NCBI RefSeq assembly: GCF_009745975.1
Contig: NZ_WHOL01000117.1
Span: 186,001 to 250,000, forward strand
Reading direction: 5' to 3'
Length of the DNA stretch: 64,000 nucleotides
DNA from: Actinokineospora pegani
Lineage (GTDB): Bacteria > Actinomycetota > Actinomycetes > Mycobacteriales > Pseudonocardiaceae
Below, piece by piece: positions 45,887 to 54,625 of the stretch; position 1 is the stretch's first letter; every line of letters starts with the position of its first letter. A program made the position numbers and the translations under genes. The notes beneath the pieces are model-generated. The model did no database searches. It was given only the letters and a program-made list of their open reading frames with translations, and was not told where the DNA came from.

Positions 45887-45929
45887 ACGCCGAACGGGCG
45901 GAGCGCGGTGCGCTCCGCCCGTTCGGCGT
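45887..45929 (-). terminator. perfect 20-bp hairpin after the fasciclin gene
   Basis: A perfect 20-bp stem (45887-45906 with 45910-45929) closes a GGT loop, 28 bases after the stop of the fasciclin gene. Its length and position mark it as the terminator of the oxidoreductase-fasciclin transcript, although it has no U-run. Confidence 0.8.
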
Positions 45930-45957
45930 GGGGGTCGCGGTGCGGACACCGCGGGGA

Positions 45958-46629
45958 TCAGGCGCCCGGGGTGAGCACCGTGTCGATGACGAAGACGGTG
46001 GCGTTCTTGGTCGGGATGTTGCCGCACAGCACCTTGGCGCCGTTGACGGTCATGTTCTCGCCCGAGCCCTCGATCTTGATGTCGCCGCCCGCGGTGTTCA
46101 GCGACTGGACGGTGCCCGCGTCCTCGAGGCCCTCGGCGTCGTAGCGCTGGCCCAGCACGTGGTAGGTCAGGATCGGCTGGAGCTGGTCCGGAGCGGCCGC
46201 CAGCTCCTGGAACTTCGCCTCGCCCAGGGCGTCGAACGCCGCGTCGGCGGGGGCGAAGACGGTGAGGGCGGGCGAGGTGTTGAGGGTGTCGCCCAGGCCG
46301 TCGACGGCGCCGATGGCGGCGACGAGCTTGGTCAGCAGCGGGTTGGTGCTCGCGGCGGTGGCGACCGGCTCCGGGCCCATGGAGGTCAGGCCGCCGGGGG
46401 CGTCGCCCTGCGGGAGCTGCGAGCAGGCCGGGCCGAAGACGTCGGCGGCGGTGGTGACGCCGTCGGACGCGGCGGCCGAGGTGGAGCTCTCGGAGGTGGG
46501 GGCGGGGGCGGGGGCGCTGCTGCCCGAGCCGGAATCGGTGCTGGGGGTGTCGCTGCTGCTGCAGGCCGTCAGCGCCAGACCTGCGGCGATGATGGCGGCG
46601 GCGCCGTTTGCCAGCTTGAGCTTGCTCAC
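45958..46629 (-). CDS. fasciclin domain lipoprotein (MPT83/MPT70-like)
   Basis: A 223-residue surface lipoprotein. The signal peptide ends in the lipobox ALTAC (Cys near residue 23). A Ser/Pro/Ala-rich linker of about 35 residues is followed by one FAS1 domain (residues 90-223) with LTVFAPADAAFDALG and ILTYHVLGQ. It is of the MPT83/MPT70 type, extracellular proteins of uncertain function. The GTG at 46629 has GGAG at good spacing. It lies 129 bases downstream of the molybdopterin oxidoreductase gene and ahead of a strong terminator. Confidence 0.9.
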   Translation of the reverse strand: MSKLKLANGAAAIIAAGLALTACSSSDTPSTDSGSGSSAPAPAPTSESSTSAAASDGVTTAADVFGPACSQLPQGDAPGGLTSMGPEPVATAASTNPLLTKLVAAIGAVDGLGDTLNTSPALTVFAPADAAFDALGEAKFQELAAAPDQLQPILTYHVLGQRYDAEGLEDAGTVQSLNTAGGDIKIEGSGENMTVNGAKVLCGNIPTKNATVFVIDTVLTPGA

Positions 46630-46758
46630 CAGTGATCACTCCGTTTCGAGAACTGTTTTGTTTTGCGTCATGGGGGATTCGAGGCCGGTCGGGGCCCGGA
46701 TGGGTCGGTTCGCCGAAATTCCAGGAAGTTTTCCGCCCGGCGGCCGACGGCGGGCCGG

Positions 46759-48327
46759 TCAGTCCACAGAGAACAGGATGGAGTGCCAGCCGGTGGCCCC
46801 GTCCGGGATGGGCGGAACCCTTTCCTGCGGTTGGGTCTTACCGCTGCGGTCGGTGGCGCGCACCTCGACTCGGTGACTACCACTCGAAAGGTCCACCTCG
46901 GCGCGCCACTGCCGCCACGTCCGGTCGTTGACCTCGGTGGCCAGCTCGGCGGTCTGCCACTGCCCGCCGTCCATCCGGATCTCGACCTTGTCGATGCCGA
47001 TGGTCTGCGCCCAGGCCACACCGGCGATCTGGACCCGGCCCGCCGGGACGGTGGCGAACCCGGCGGGGACGTCGATGCGCGACTGGGTCTTGATCGGCGC
47101 CTCCACCGCCCAGTCGCGGTCCTGCCAGTAGAAGCTCTTCTGGCCGTAGCGGATCAGCTCGAGGTCGACGACCCACTTGCACGCCGAGGCGTACCCGTAG
47201 AGGCCGGGGACGATGATGCGCGCCGGGAAGCCGTGCTCGAGCGGGAGCGCCTCGCCGTTCATGCCGATGGCCAGCAGCGCCCCGCGCTCCTCGTCGAGCA
47301 TGTCCCGCACCGGGGTGGCCGTGGTCCAGCCGTCGACGCTGGTCGCGAAGACCTGCCCGCCCACGTCCTGCACGCCCGCCTCGTCGAGCAGGTCGCGCAG
47401 CGGCACGCCGATGAAGTTCGATGTGGAGATGTAAGGACCGCCGACCTCGTTGGACACGCACGTCATCGTGATGGTCTTCTCGATGAGCTCGCGGTCGCGG
47501 ATGTCGGCGAAGTCGAAGGTGACCTCGTTGTCCACCAGGCCGTGGATCTTGAGCTGCCAGTCCTCCGCGGTCAGCCGGGGCAGCGTCAGCGCGGTGTCGA
47601 TCCGGTAGAATTCGCGGTTGTCGGTGATGAACTTGGTCGCGCCGAGCGACTCGTACCCCGCGCTCGCGGGGATGGGCGGCGCGGGTGACCCGACCGTCAG
47701 CTTGCCGATCGCCGCGCGCGAGGCCTCGATGTCCGAGCTGCCCGTCAGCAGCTTGCCCGCCCCGCCGAGCACCCCGGCGCCGACGGCGGTGCCCGCCGCG
47801 GAGTAGAGGAACCTCCGCCGCGTCAGACCGTCCTTTTCAGACGATGCGGCCGCGAGCCGGTCCATCGCCACACCGTGCAGCCAGCGGAACACCAGCACGC
47901 CGGTGACCAGGCTGGCCAGCGGCGCGAGCACGCCGAGCACGTCGGTGTCCGGCCTGGTCAGCACGGCCACGACGGCGAGCGCGCCGAAGGCGGCGGCGAT
48001 GGCCATGCCGGGCAGCGGCGACCGGCGCGAGAGCAGCCCGGCGACGATCGCGGCGACCAGGATCGTCACGGCCATGCCCGCCAGCAGCACCAGCTTGTCG
48101 TTGGTGCCGAAGTTGCGGATCGCGAACTGCTTGAGCCACTCGGGTGTCAGGTCGATCGCGGAGTTGCCCACGGCCAGGAACGGCGAGGAGCCGGCCCCGG
48201 TGAAAGCGGACACGAACTCGCCGACGGCCAACGCGGCGGCGACCGCGAGGACGCCGATCAGCGCGGCGACCAGCCAGCGCAGCGGTCGCCGCGGCGTGGA
48301 CACGGAGTCGTGCTCGAGCGTCTTCAC
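46759..48327 (-). CDS. molybdopterin-dependent (sulfite oxidase family) membrane oxidoreductase
   Basis: A 522-residue protein. About five membrane spans fill residues 15-165. A twin-Arg-like LTRRRFLYSAAG follows near residue 168, then an extracytoplasmic sulfite-oxidase-family domain with the molybdenum-ligand Cys in TMTCVSNEVGG near residue 290. ARIIVPGLYGYASACKWV is the cofactor region, and a C-terminal dimerisation-like domain follows. The substrate is unknown; YedY/MsrP-type repair of oxidised methionine is one option. The GTG at 48327 is the start, 37 bases after the glutaredoxin-like gene. Confidence 0.86.
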   Translation of the reverse strand: MKTLEHDSVSTPRRPLRWLVAALIGVLAVAAALAVGEFVSAFTGAGSSPFLAVGNSAIDLTPEWLKQFAIRNFGTNDKLVLLAGMAVTILVAAIVAGLLSRRSPLPGMAIAAAFGALAVVAVLTRPDTDVLGVLAPLASLVTGVLVFRWLHGVAMDRLAAASSEKDGLTRRRFLYSAAGTAVGAGVLGGAGKLLTGSSDIEASRAAIGKLTVGSPAPPIPASAGYESLGATKFITDNREFYRIDTALTLPRLTAEDWQLKIHGLVDNEVTFDFADIRDRELIEKTITMTCVSNEVGGPYISTSNFIGVPLRDLLDEAGVQDVGGQVFATSVDGWTTATPVRDMLDEERGALLAIGMNGEALPLEHGFPARIIVPGLYGYASACKWVVDLELIRYGQKSFYWQDRDWAVEAPIKTQSRIDVPAGFATVPAGRVQIAGVAWAQTIGIDKVEIRMDGGQWQTAELATEVNDRTWRQWRAEVDLSSGSHRVEVRATDRSGKTQPQERVPPIPDGATGWHSILFSVD

Positions 48328-48364
48328 ACCTGGTGTTCGGCGCCAGCGCCCGTCCGGATGGCCC

Positions 48365-48607
48365 CTATCGGGTGAGAGCTCGCCGGAGCCGCTCCTCCTC
48401 CACCTTCCAGTACCCGTGCTCGTCGCCGTCGACCAGGATCACCGGGACGCGGTCGCCGAACTCCGCGCGGAGTTCGGGGTCGGCGTCCACGTCCTGCGCG
48501 GTCCACCCCAGACCGAGGTCGGCGCAGATCCGGGCGACGTCGGCCTCGGCCACCTCGCACGCGTGGCAGCCAACGCGCGTCACCACGGTCACCCTCGGCT
48601 CGTCCAT
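48365..48607 (-). CDS. glutaredoxin-like protein
   Basis: An 80-residue thioredoxin-fold protein with the redox pair CHAC near residue 14 in VVTRVGCHACEVAEAD. The cis-Pro segment is DRVPVILVDGDEHGYWKVEE. It matches the small glutaredoxin-like proteins near hemA in actinobacteria (Rv0508 type). The ATG at 48607 starts 9 bases after the stop of the acyl-CoA ligase gene. The partner is unknown. Confidence 0.85.
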   Translation of the reverse strand: MDEPRVTVVTRVGCHACEVAEADVARICADLGLGWTAQDVDADPELRAEFGDRVPVILVDGDEHGYWKVEEERLRRALTR

Positions 48608-48616
48608 GCCGCGAAC

Positions 48617-50113
48617 CTACCGATCCCGGCGACCGCGCAGCCCGGCGCGGCTGAGCTTCCCGGTGACCGAGTGCGGCAGCTCCAGGGTGAACTCGACCGC
48701 CTCCGGCACCTTGAACCGGGCGAGGTGGTCGGCGCAGTGCGCGCGGACGGCCTCCTCGGTCAGCTCCGCGCCGGGGCGCAGCACCAGCACGACCTTGACC
48801 CGCTCGCCCGCGCGCTCGTCCGGCACGCCCACGGCGGCGGCCTCGGCGACCTCGGGCAGCTCCCCCACCACCCGCTCGACCTCGTGCGGGTAGACGTTGA
48901 AGCCGTTGACGATGATCAGGTCGTTGGCCCGGTCCACCAGCCGCAGGTCGCCGTCGGTGTCGAGGTAGCCGACGTCGCCGGTGCGGAACCAGCCCTCGGC
49001 GTCGGGGCCGTGCGCCCCGTCCGGCCAGTACCCGCTGAACAGGTTGGGCCCGCGCGCGGCGACCAGGCCGGTGCCGGTGTCCTCCTCGGTGTAGTAGACC
49101 TCGTCCTCGTCCGGGACGACCTCCAGCGTGCTGCCGTCGCTGTCGACCAGCCGCAGCTCCACACCGGGGATGGGCTTGCCCACCGAGCCGGGCTTGGCCA
49201 CGCCGCTGGCCAGGGTGGAGGTGAGCACCGGGCCGGTCTCGGTCAGGCCGTAGCCCTCGTAGATGGACAGGCCGGTCTCGACGCGGAACTCGGCCAGGGT
49301 GCGCGGGTCGAGCGGGGCGGCGCCGGAGGTCGCCAGCCGGACGGTGGACAGCGCCTCGCCCAGCCGCTCGGCCCCCGCGGTGACGAACGCCCGGTACATG
49401 ACGGGAACGCCCACGATGGTGGAGACCCTGCGCTCCTGGCAGACGGCCAGCGCCCGGTCGACGCCGAAGCGGTCGAGCAGCACCCCGGTGGCCCCCGCCG
49501 CGGCGACCTGCCAGAGCGCGGACAGGCCGTAGGCGTGCGAGAGCGGGACGGCCAGCAGGACCCGGTCGGCGGTGTTGACCGGCGTGGGGCGCAGCGCCGA
49601 GCACTGCTCGACGTTGGCCAGCAGCGCCCGGTGCGACAGCATCACACCGCGCGGCAGGCCCGCCGTGCCGGACGTGTAGGCGAGCACGGCGATGTCCTCG
49701 CCGCCGCCGACGGCGGGGAACGGCTCGGCCGCGGGCGCGTCGAGGTCCGGGGCGGGCAGCGCGGTCGGCGCGTCGACGCCCAGGCCGAACGCGGCGCCGC
49801 TGTGCTCGACGACCCTGGCGGCCTCCCGGGCAGGAACCTCGGTGTCGATCGGGACGGCCACGCCACCCGAACGGATGACGCCGAACAGGGCGACGCAAAA
49901 ATCGATCCCATTGGGGAGCATGAGCACAACGCGGTCACCCTGAGTAAGACCCTGAGCGACGAGAGTGCGGGCGAAAGCGTCGACCGCGGCGTCGAACCGC
50001 GCCCAGCTCAGCGAGGCGCCGGTGGTCCCGTCGACCAGCGCGGTGTGCGCCGGGACGCGGGCGCGGGCGGCCGCGACCAGGTCGGCAATGGTTCCGGTTG
50101 GCGCCTGTGCCAT
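48617..50113 (-). CDS. AMP-forming acyl-CoA synthetase family protein
   Basis: A 498-residue adenylate-forming ligase. The phosphate loop is YTSGTAGLPRGVMLSH near residue 154. YEGYGLTETGP, GWFRTGDVGYLD and the C-terminal PHSVTGKLSR with the catalytic Lys follow in order. It resembles class I fatty acyl-CoA or acyl-AMP ligases, but the substrate cannot be named. The ATG at 50113 (MAQAPTGTI) has GAGAGG upstream. It leads a probable operon with the glutaredoxin-like, oxidoreductase and fasciclin genes, and is divergent from the sigma factor. Confidence 0.88.
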   Translation of the reverse strand: MAQAPTGTIADLVAAARARVPAHTALVDGTTGASLSWARFDAAVDAFARTLVAQGLTQGDRVVLMLPNGIDFCVALFGVIRSGGVAVPIDTEVPAREAARVVEHSGAAFGLGVDAPTALPAPDLDAPAAEPFPAVGGGEDIAVLAYTSGTAGLPRGVMLSHRALLANVEQCSALRPTPVNTADRVLLAVPLSHAYGLSALWQVAAAGATGVLLDRFGVDRALAVCQERRVSTIVGVPVMYRAFVTAGAERLGEALSTVRLATSGAAPLDPRTLAEFRVETGLSIYEGYGLTETGPVLTSTLASGVAKPGSVGKPIPGVELRLVDSDGSTLEVVPDEDEVYYTEEDTGTGLVAARGPNLFSGYWPDGAHGPDAEGWFRTGDVGYLDTDGDLRLVDRANDLIIVNGFNVYPHEVERVVGELPEVAEAAAVGVPDERAGERVKVVLVLRPGAELTEEAVRAHCADHLARFKVPEAVEFTLELPHSVTGKLSRAGLRGRRDR

Positions 50114-50301
50114 CGGACGGACCTCTCGTCGCAGTGTCGTTTCGTTGGTCAAAACATGCTCTGAGAACCACGTCGGACAACCGCAGTGTGGCACGCATCA
50201 CTCACATCACGGTTCACTACATAAGATGACACATGCTTTACCTGAAGACTTATCACCTACTAAAAAGTAACGACACGTAAGCTCTAGCTGATCCCCAACG
50301 T

Positions 50302-51027
50302 GTGCACCGACCGCTTGGGACCGTCGAGGGAGTGTGCGGCTGCCCGATGCCCCGCCAGACCCGTACGAACACGGCTGCCTCCGTGCCACACGCCCGACCG
50401 GCGCCGAAGCCGGTCGGGGACAGCGCCGTGGGCGGGGACGTCGTGGAGCCGGGTCCGGGGCAGGCGGCCCCGGAGGAGGCGCACCGCGAGTCGTGGGAGC
50501 TGGTGCACGCCGCCCAGGGCGGCGACAAGGTGGCCTTCGGCAAGCTCTACGACCGCTACGTCGACGTGGTCTTCCGGTACGCCCTGTTCCGCGTGGGCGA
50601 CCGCGAGCTGGCCGAGGACGTCACGAGCGAGACCTTCCTGCGGGCGCTGCGCCGGATCACCTCGGTGACCTACCAGGGCCGCGACGTGGGAGCGTGGTTC
50701 GTCACCATCGCCCGGAACCTGATCCTCGACCACGTGAAGTCCAGCCGCTACAAGCTGGAGGTCGCCACCCCGGAGTTCCGCGATTCCGAGCGCGACGACC
50801 CCGGCCCCGAGCAGCAGGTCCTGTCGATGGCGACCAGGGACGCGCTGCTGCGCTGCGTCGACCAGCTCGGCGACGACCAGCGCGAGTGCATCGTGCTGCG
50901 GTTCCTGCAGGGCTTGTCGGTGGCGGAGACGGCGGAGATCATGAACCGGAACGAGGGGGCGGTGAAGGCGCTGCAACACCGCGCGGTGCGCAGGCTGGCC
51001 CAGCTCCTGCCGACCGGGCTGCGGTGA
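50302..51027 (+). CDS. bldN: BldN-type ECF sigma factor
   Basis: A 241-residue ECF sigma factor. Region 2 spans FGKLYDRYVDVVFRYALFRV through AEDVTSETFLRALRRI. Region 4 is LRFLQGLSVAETAEIMNRNE and the ending ALQHRAVRRLAQLLP closely matches Streptomyces sigma-BldN. An N-terminal extension of about 60 residues recalls the BldN pro-sequence. The start is uncertain: the GTG at 50302 gives the full extension, and the ATG at 50347 is an alternative. Neither has an ideal ribosome site. The 188 bases upstream are unusually AT-rich for this DNA. The anti-sigma gene follows. Confidence 0.82.
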   Translation: MHRPLGTVEGVCGCPMPRQTRTNTAASVPHARPAPKPVGDSAVGGDVVEPGPGQAAPEEAHRESWELVHAAQGGDKVAFGKLYDRYVDVVFRYALFRVGDRELAEDVTSETFLRALRRITSVTYQGRDVGAWFVTIARNLILDHVKSSRYKLEVATPEFRDSERDDPGPEQQVLSMATRDALLRCVDQLGDDQRECIVLRFLQGLSVAETAEIMNRNEGAVKALQHRAVRRLAQLLPTGLR

Positions 51028-51164
51028 CCGACCGGCCGCGGCGCCCCGGTGCGGCCGGGTACGCCGTCCGGGTGGTGGTGCCGGGTGCGCCCCCGCCGGG
51101 GCCGTAACCCCCTGGGCAGGCAATCGTTTCACCGGGTGCAGCAGTCATCACGAACCGGAGTGGG

Positions 51165-52469
51165 ATGGTGGAGAGCGGAACGGGGAAGTCGGACCGGGAG
51201 AGCGCGTCGGGCAGGCGCGTGGAACCGGTGCGCCCGGACCTCGCCGCGCTGCTCGCCGACCTCGACGAGGATTTCACCGACGACGACCGCGCCGTCGTCG
51301 GGCTCCTGACCGGGCTCGCCCGCGACACCGGACCCGACCCCGCCGCCCGCGCGCGGATGCGCGAGCGGGTCCTGGCGGGCGTGTCCGAGCCCGCGACGAC
51401 GTCCACCGCGCTCGACCGCCAACCGCGCCCGTCCCCCACGCCCCGGCCCGTCCGCGCGGGCCGCGCGCCGCGCACCCGCCGGACCGGCGGCGCCTCGGGC
51501 GGCAAGCGCCCCGGCGAGCCGCCAAGAGCCGGTGTGCACGGCGTTCGCGGACGCTTCGCCGTCGCCGCGGTCGCGGTGCTGGTCATGGTGCTGTCCCTGG
51601 GCGGGATGAGCCTGCTGCTGGCCAGGGACGCGCTGCCCGGCGACCCGCTCTACGGCATCAAGCGCACCGGCGAGGCCGCCGAGCTCGGCCTGACCTTCGG
51701 CGAGGAGGACCGGGCGTTCAAGCACCTGCAGTTCGCCACCGCCCGGATCGCCGAGATCGAGACCCTGGCCCAGCGCCACCGCGACCCGGGCACGGCGCCC
51801 ATCGGCTCCTACCTGGACGCGCTGCACGACTTCGACACCGACACCGCCGCCGGCACCCGCAGGCTGCTCGCGGTGACCACCACCGGCGACGGCAGCCAGT
51901 TGCCGGTGCTCGGCGGCTGGGCGGCCCAGCAGGCGAGCAGGCTGGCCGCCGTGCGCGACCGGCTGCCCGCCACCGTGGCCAACCGCGAGCAGGCCACCTC
52001 CGCACTGCTGACCGAGATCCAGGCCCGCTCGCAGGCGCTGGCCGAGCGGTTGCCCTGCTTCGAGGTGACCTCCGGCGCGGTCGACGACCTCGGCCCGCTG
52101 CCCGCCACGGCCCCGTGCGCGGTGCGGCCCGACGCGGTGCCGCCGTCGTCGCGGACCGGGGACACCCCGCCCGCCGACGGCGGGGCGACGGCCACCCGGC
52201 AGCCCGTCCCCGGCGCCCCGCAGCCGCCGCGGACCGCCCCCGGCGCAGGCGGCGACGCGGGCGGCACCGACCCCGCGAACCCGCCGCTGACCAGCAGGCC
52301 GCCACTGGTGGAGCTGCCGACCCTGCTGCCGGGGGCGCCGCCGAAGACCGAACAGCCCGGTGGCTCGACGCCGCCCGCCCCGCCGACGCTGTCGCTCAAC
52401 CTGCCGTTGCCGCTGCCGACGATCGCCATCCCGCCACTGCTCGGGCTGCCGGGCATCGAAATCGGCTAG
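51165..52469 (+). CDS. rsbN: RsbN-like anti-sigma factor with DUF5667 domain
   Basis: A 434-residue single-span membrane protein. The cytoplasmic N-terminal part (residues 1-125), which includes DLAALLADLDEDFTDDDRAV, should bind the sigma factor. The span lies near residues 130-150 (FAVAAVAVLVMVLSLGGMSL). An outer DUF5667 domain follows (ALPGDPLYGIKRTGEAAELG), and then a Pro-rich tail of about 110 residues. RsbN in Streptomyces antagonises sigma-BldN. The order sigma-then-RsbN and the domain plan support the same role here. The ATG at 51165 has GGAG upstream. Confidence 0.78.
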   Translation: MVESGTGKSDRESASGRRVEPVRPDLAALLADLDEDFTDDDRAVVGLLTGLARDTGPDPAARARMRERVLAGVSEPATTSTALDRQPRPSPTPRPVRAGRAPRTRRTGGASGGKRPGEPPRAGVHGVRGRFAVAAVAVLVMVLSLGGMSLLLARDALPGDPLYGIKRTGEAAELGLTFGEEDRAFKHLQFATARIAEIETLAQRHRDPGTAPIGSYLDALHDFDTDTAAGTRRLLAVTTTGDGSQLPVLGGWAAQQASRLAAVRDRLPATVANREQATSALLTEIQARSQALAERLPCFEVTSGAVDDLGPLPATAPCAVRPDAVPPSSRTGDTPPADGGATATRQPVPGAPQPPRTAPGAGGDAGGTDPANPPLTSRPPLVELPTLLPGAPPKTEQPGGSTPPAPPTLSLNLPLPLPTIAIPPLLGLPGIEIG

Positions 52470-52563
52470 CCGCCGCGGGCGACCCGCCGGGACGTGTCGG
52501 GTTGGCCACACCGTTCGGCGCTAGGCTGTGCTGGACGGACCAGCGAGGAAGGGAAGGCGCGCG

Positions 52564-53463
52564 GTGTCCCTGTGGCGAGGGGGTCATGACGACCCCGAAC
52601 TCGAGCGCCTCGCGGCGGTAGCGGGCGCGGCGAGCGCCGAAGCCGCGGTCGCCATCGAGGCAGCGGACCCGGTACCCCCGCAGGCGCCGGTCGACCTGAC
52701 CGCCGCAGCGTTCTTCGACGTGGACAACACCATCATGATGGGCGCGTCGATCTTCCACTTCGCCCGCGGCCTGGCCGCCCGGAAGTTCTTCACCAACTCC
52801 GACCTGCTCAAGTTCACCCTGCAGCAGGTGCTCTTCCGCGTCGGCGGCAAGGAAACCGCCGACGGCATCAAGAGCAGCCGCGAACAGGCCCTCTCCTTCG
52901 TCGCGGGCCACACCGTCGATGAGCTCATCGACCTCGGCGAGGAGATCTTCGACGAGCTGATGGCCGACAAGATCTGGCCAGGCACCCGCGCACTGGCCCA
53001 GATGCACCTGGACGCCGGTCAACGCGTCTGGCTGGTCACCGCGACCCCGGTCGAACTGGCCACCATCATCGCCCGCCGCCTGGGCCTCACCGGCGCGCTG
53101 GGCACCGTCGCCGAGAGCGCGGAGGGGGTCTTCACCGGCAAGCTGGTCGGCGAGATGCTGCACGGCCCCGCCAAGGCCCACGCCGTGCGCTCCCTCGCCG
53201 CCCGCGAGGGCCTGGACCTGCGCCGCTGCACCGCCTACTCCGACTCGTCCAACGACGTCCCCATGCTCTCGGTCGTCGGCACGGCGGTGGCGGTCAACCC
53301 CGATGGGACCCTGCGCGAGGTCGCCCGCAAGCGCGGCTGGGAGATCCGGGACTTCCGCACCGGCCGCAAGGCCGCCAAGATCGGCGTCCCGTCGGTGTTG
53401 GGGGCGGGGGCGCTCGCTGGGGCCGTGGCAGCGGGATTGGCTTACCGCAAGCGCCTGGTCTAG
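52564..53463 (+). CDS. HAD-IB family phosphatase (SerB-like)
   Basis: A 299-residue HAD hydrolase of the IB subfamily. Catalytic motif I is [11 protein letters not shown] near residue 52, motif II is VTATPVELA near residue 159, and motif IV is [11 protein letters not shown] near residue 225. A C-terminal hydrophobic stretch ([19 protein letters not shown]) may anchor it in the membrane. It occupies the position of SerB1 (Rv0505c) but the substrate is not proven. The GTG at 52564 follows GAGGAAGGGAAGG. Its stop overlaps the convergent Imm1 gene by 4 bases. Confidence 0.88.
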   Translation: MSLWRGGHDDPELERLAAVAGAASAEAAVAIEAADPVPPQAPVDLTAAAFFDVDNTIMMGASIFHFARGLAARKFFTNSDLLKFTLQQVLFRVGGKETADGIKSSREQALSFVAGHTVDELIDLGEEIFDELMADKIWPGTRALAQMHLDAGQRVWLVTATPVELATIIARRLGLTGALGTVAESAEGVFTGKLVGEMLHGPAKAHAVRSLAAREGLDLRRCTAYSDSSNDVPMLSVVGTAVAVNPDGTLREVARKRGWEIRDFRTGRKAAKIGVPSVLGAGALAGAVAAGLAYRKRLV

Positions 53464-53873
53464 TCCTCGCGGACCACCGAGAGGCGGGTTCCGGTGGCGA
53501 GGAACTCGTGGAGGCCCTGGCGGACGACGTCGATCGACACCTCGGAGTCGGCGGGGACTTCGCCGAGGCTGCCCATGTAGACGTACTCAACGTTCGCGTT
53601 GGGGTCGCCGTCGCCGATGGTGCGCCTGGCGTCCTGGGCGTTGTAGTGGATGAAGCCCTTGTCTTGGCCCAGTCCGACCTCGAGCACGGGGTAGCCCTCG
53701 TTGCCGAGGAGACCAACTTGGATCATGGCTGGGCAGCGGTGGCTCACGGTCTCCGCGCGCACCCGGTCGATCAGAGCGTCCAGTTCACCGGCGGTTCGCA
53801 CGGGGATGACAGGATCACCCTCCTGATAGGCGTCGCTGCTGTCCTGGTCGTACCAGACACCTAGCTCGGCCAT
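53460..53873 (-). CDS. Imm1 family immunity protein
   Basis: A 137-residue protein that fits the Imm1 family. It contains [33 protein letters not shown] and a C-terminal [19 protein letters not shown]. Imm1 proteins neutralise polymorphic toxins, often deaminases of the SCP1.201/DddA kind, and the remnant of such a toxin lies directly upstream with a 13-base overlap. The ATG at 53873 opens MAELGVWYD. The gene looks intact even though the toxin is not. Confidence 0.8.
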   Translation of the reverse strand: MAELGVWYDQDSSDAYQEGDPVIPVRTAGELDALIDRVRAETVSHRCPAMIQVGLLGNEGYPVLEVGLGQDKGFIHYNAQDARRTIGDGDPNANVEYVYMGSLGEVPADSEVSIDVVRQGLHEFLATGTRLSVVRED

Positions 53874-54570
53874 TTCTTTCCTCCCTTGAAGACCTCGTGA
53901 TAACCGGGACCGTACACGGTCAAGGTGTACCCGACAGGCAAGATCACCGGCAGCAAAGCCCGACACCCCATAAAACCTTCACACGCGCGATTATTGATTA
54001 CCAGCACGGCTTCGCGGGTTTGCGTGACCACTGTCCCGCGTGGGTTCAGTCCAGCCTTGGCCAGCAGTTCCTTGACCTCCATGGACTCGGCGTCGTCCGC
54101 ACTTTTGATCACTTCACCGGTCGGGTGCCGAGGACCTTGCCGTAAGTCTTGCGGCCATCCGGGTTCGGTTTGGGAACCTTGGTTGGCAGGTCGCCGAGGA
54201 GAGCTAACACATCCGGAGGCGGGGGCGGGCGCTCCTGCTTGCGCGGTCCCGAACTGGCGACAGGCGGACCAGCCCTTCCGATGGGGGCCGTGGCAGCAGC
54301 AACCGTCGTGGACCTGCCCGCCACCCGGCCGAGGTACCCCTCCAGGAGAGCACGCGTCCGCTGGGTCAACGAGCGGACGTCCGCCAGGTGTTGCCGCGCC
54401 TCGGCGAGCTTTGCCACAGCCTGGCCGATATCAGGCTGATTCGACCCGCCCACTGCGTTCTGCAACACCTGATGGGCTTCATCCAGCCGAGTCTCCGCCT
54501 CGTCCAGCGCGACGGGAGGGAGCTGGTCGAGCGCCGCGCGCACGGCAGCGGCCATCCGTTCTACGCTCAC
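53861..54570 (-). pseudogene. SCP1.201-like (DddA-type) deaminase toxin, frameshifted and missing the catalytic segment
   Basis: Two overlapping frames make up one toxin. Residues 1-153 (start at 54570) carry the helical targeting/linker region and the domain start LPTKVPKPNPDGRKTYGK, and stop at 54109. The second frame (GTG at 54112 to 53861) continues with IKSADDAESMEVKELLAKAG and the C-terminal half of the deaminase domain: VLVINNRACEGFMGC (zinc Cys pair), LLPVILPVGYTLTVYGP. The HxE catalytic motif and its helix, expected between AKAGLNPRG and EAVLVINN, are missing. A one-base frameshift plus this deletion point to an inactive relic. A coupled two-protein form cannot be ruled out. Confidence 0.75.
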
Positions 54571-54585
54571 ACGAGCTCCCTGGCG

Positions 54586-54619
54586 CCCGGGTGGTCACCG
54601 GGATCGGTGACCACCCGGG
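54586..54619 (-). terminator. perfect 14-bp hairpin after the XRE-DUF397 pair
   Basis: A perfect 14-bp stem (54586-54599 with 54606-54619) closes a 6-base loop, 6 bases beyond the DUF397 stop and before the toxin start. It separates the regulator pair from the toxin-immunity transcript. There is no U-run. Confidence 0.75.
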
Positions 54620-54625
54620 GCTTGC

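Larger units (their letters stand above)
45601..45957 (-). promoter_or_regulatory. rex promoter region and fasciclin gene terminators (357 bases without a gene)
   Basis: No gene is seen here. Reading away from rex, it holds the rex leader and ribosome site, a Rex operator (45652-45669), then two perfect GC-rich hairpins (45747-45775 and 45887-45929) that lie downstream of the fasciclin gene. A tentative promoter towards rex has TTGTGC inside the operator as the -35 and TACCGT 16 bases on as the -10. That would make repression direct. Confidence 0.6.

Noticed and set aside
54105-54115. Programmed ribosomal frameshift joining the two toxin frames
   Set aside because: No slippery heptamer precedes the TGA, and the catalytic segment is missing in any case. 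Decay or simple stop/start coupling explains the sequence better.
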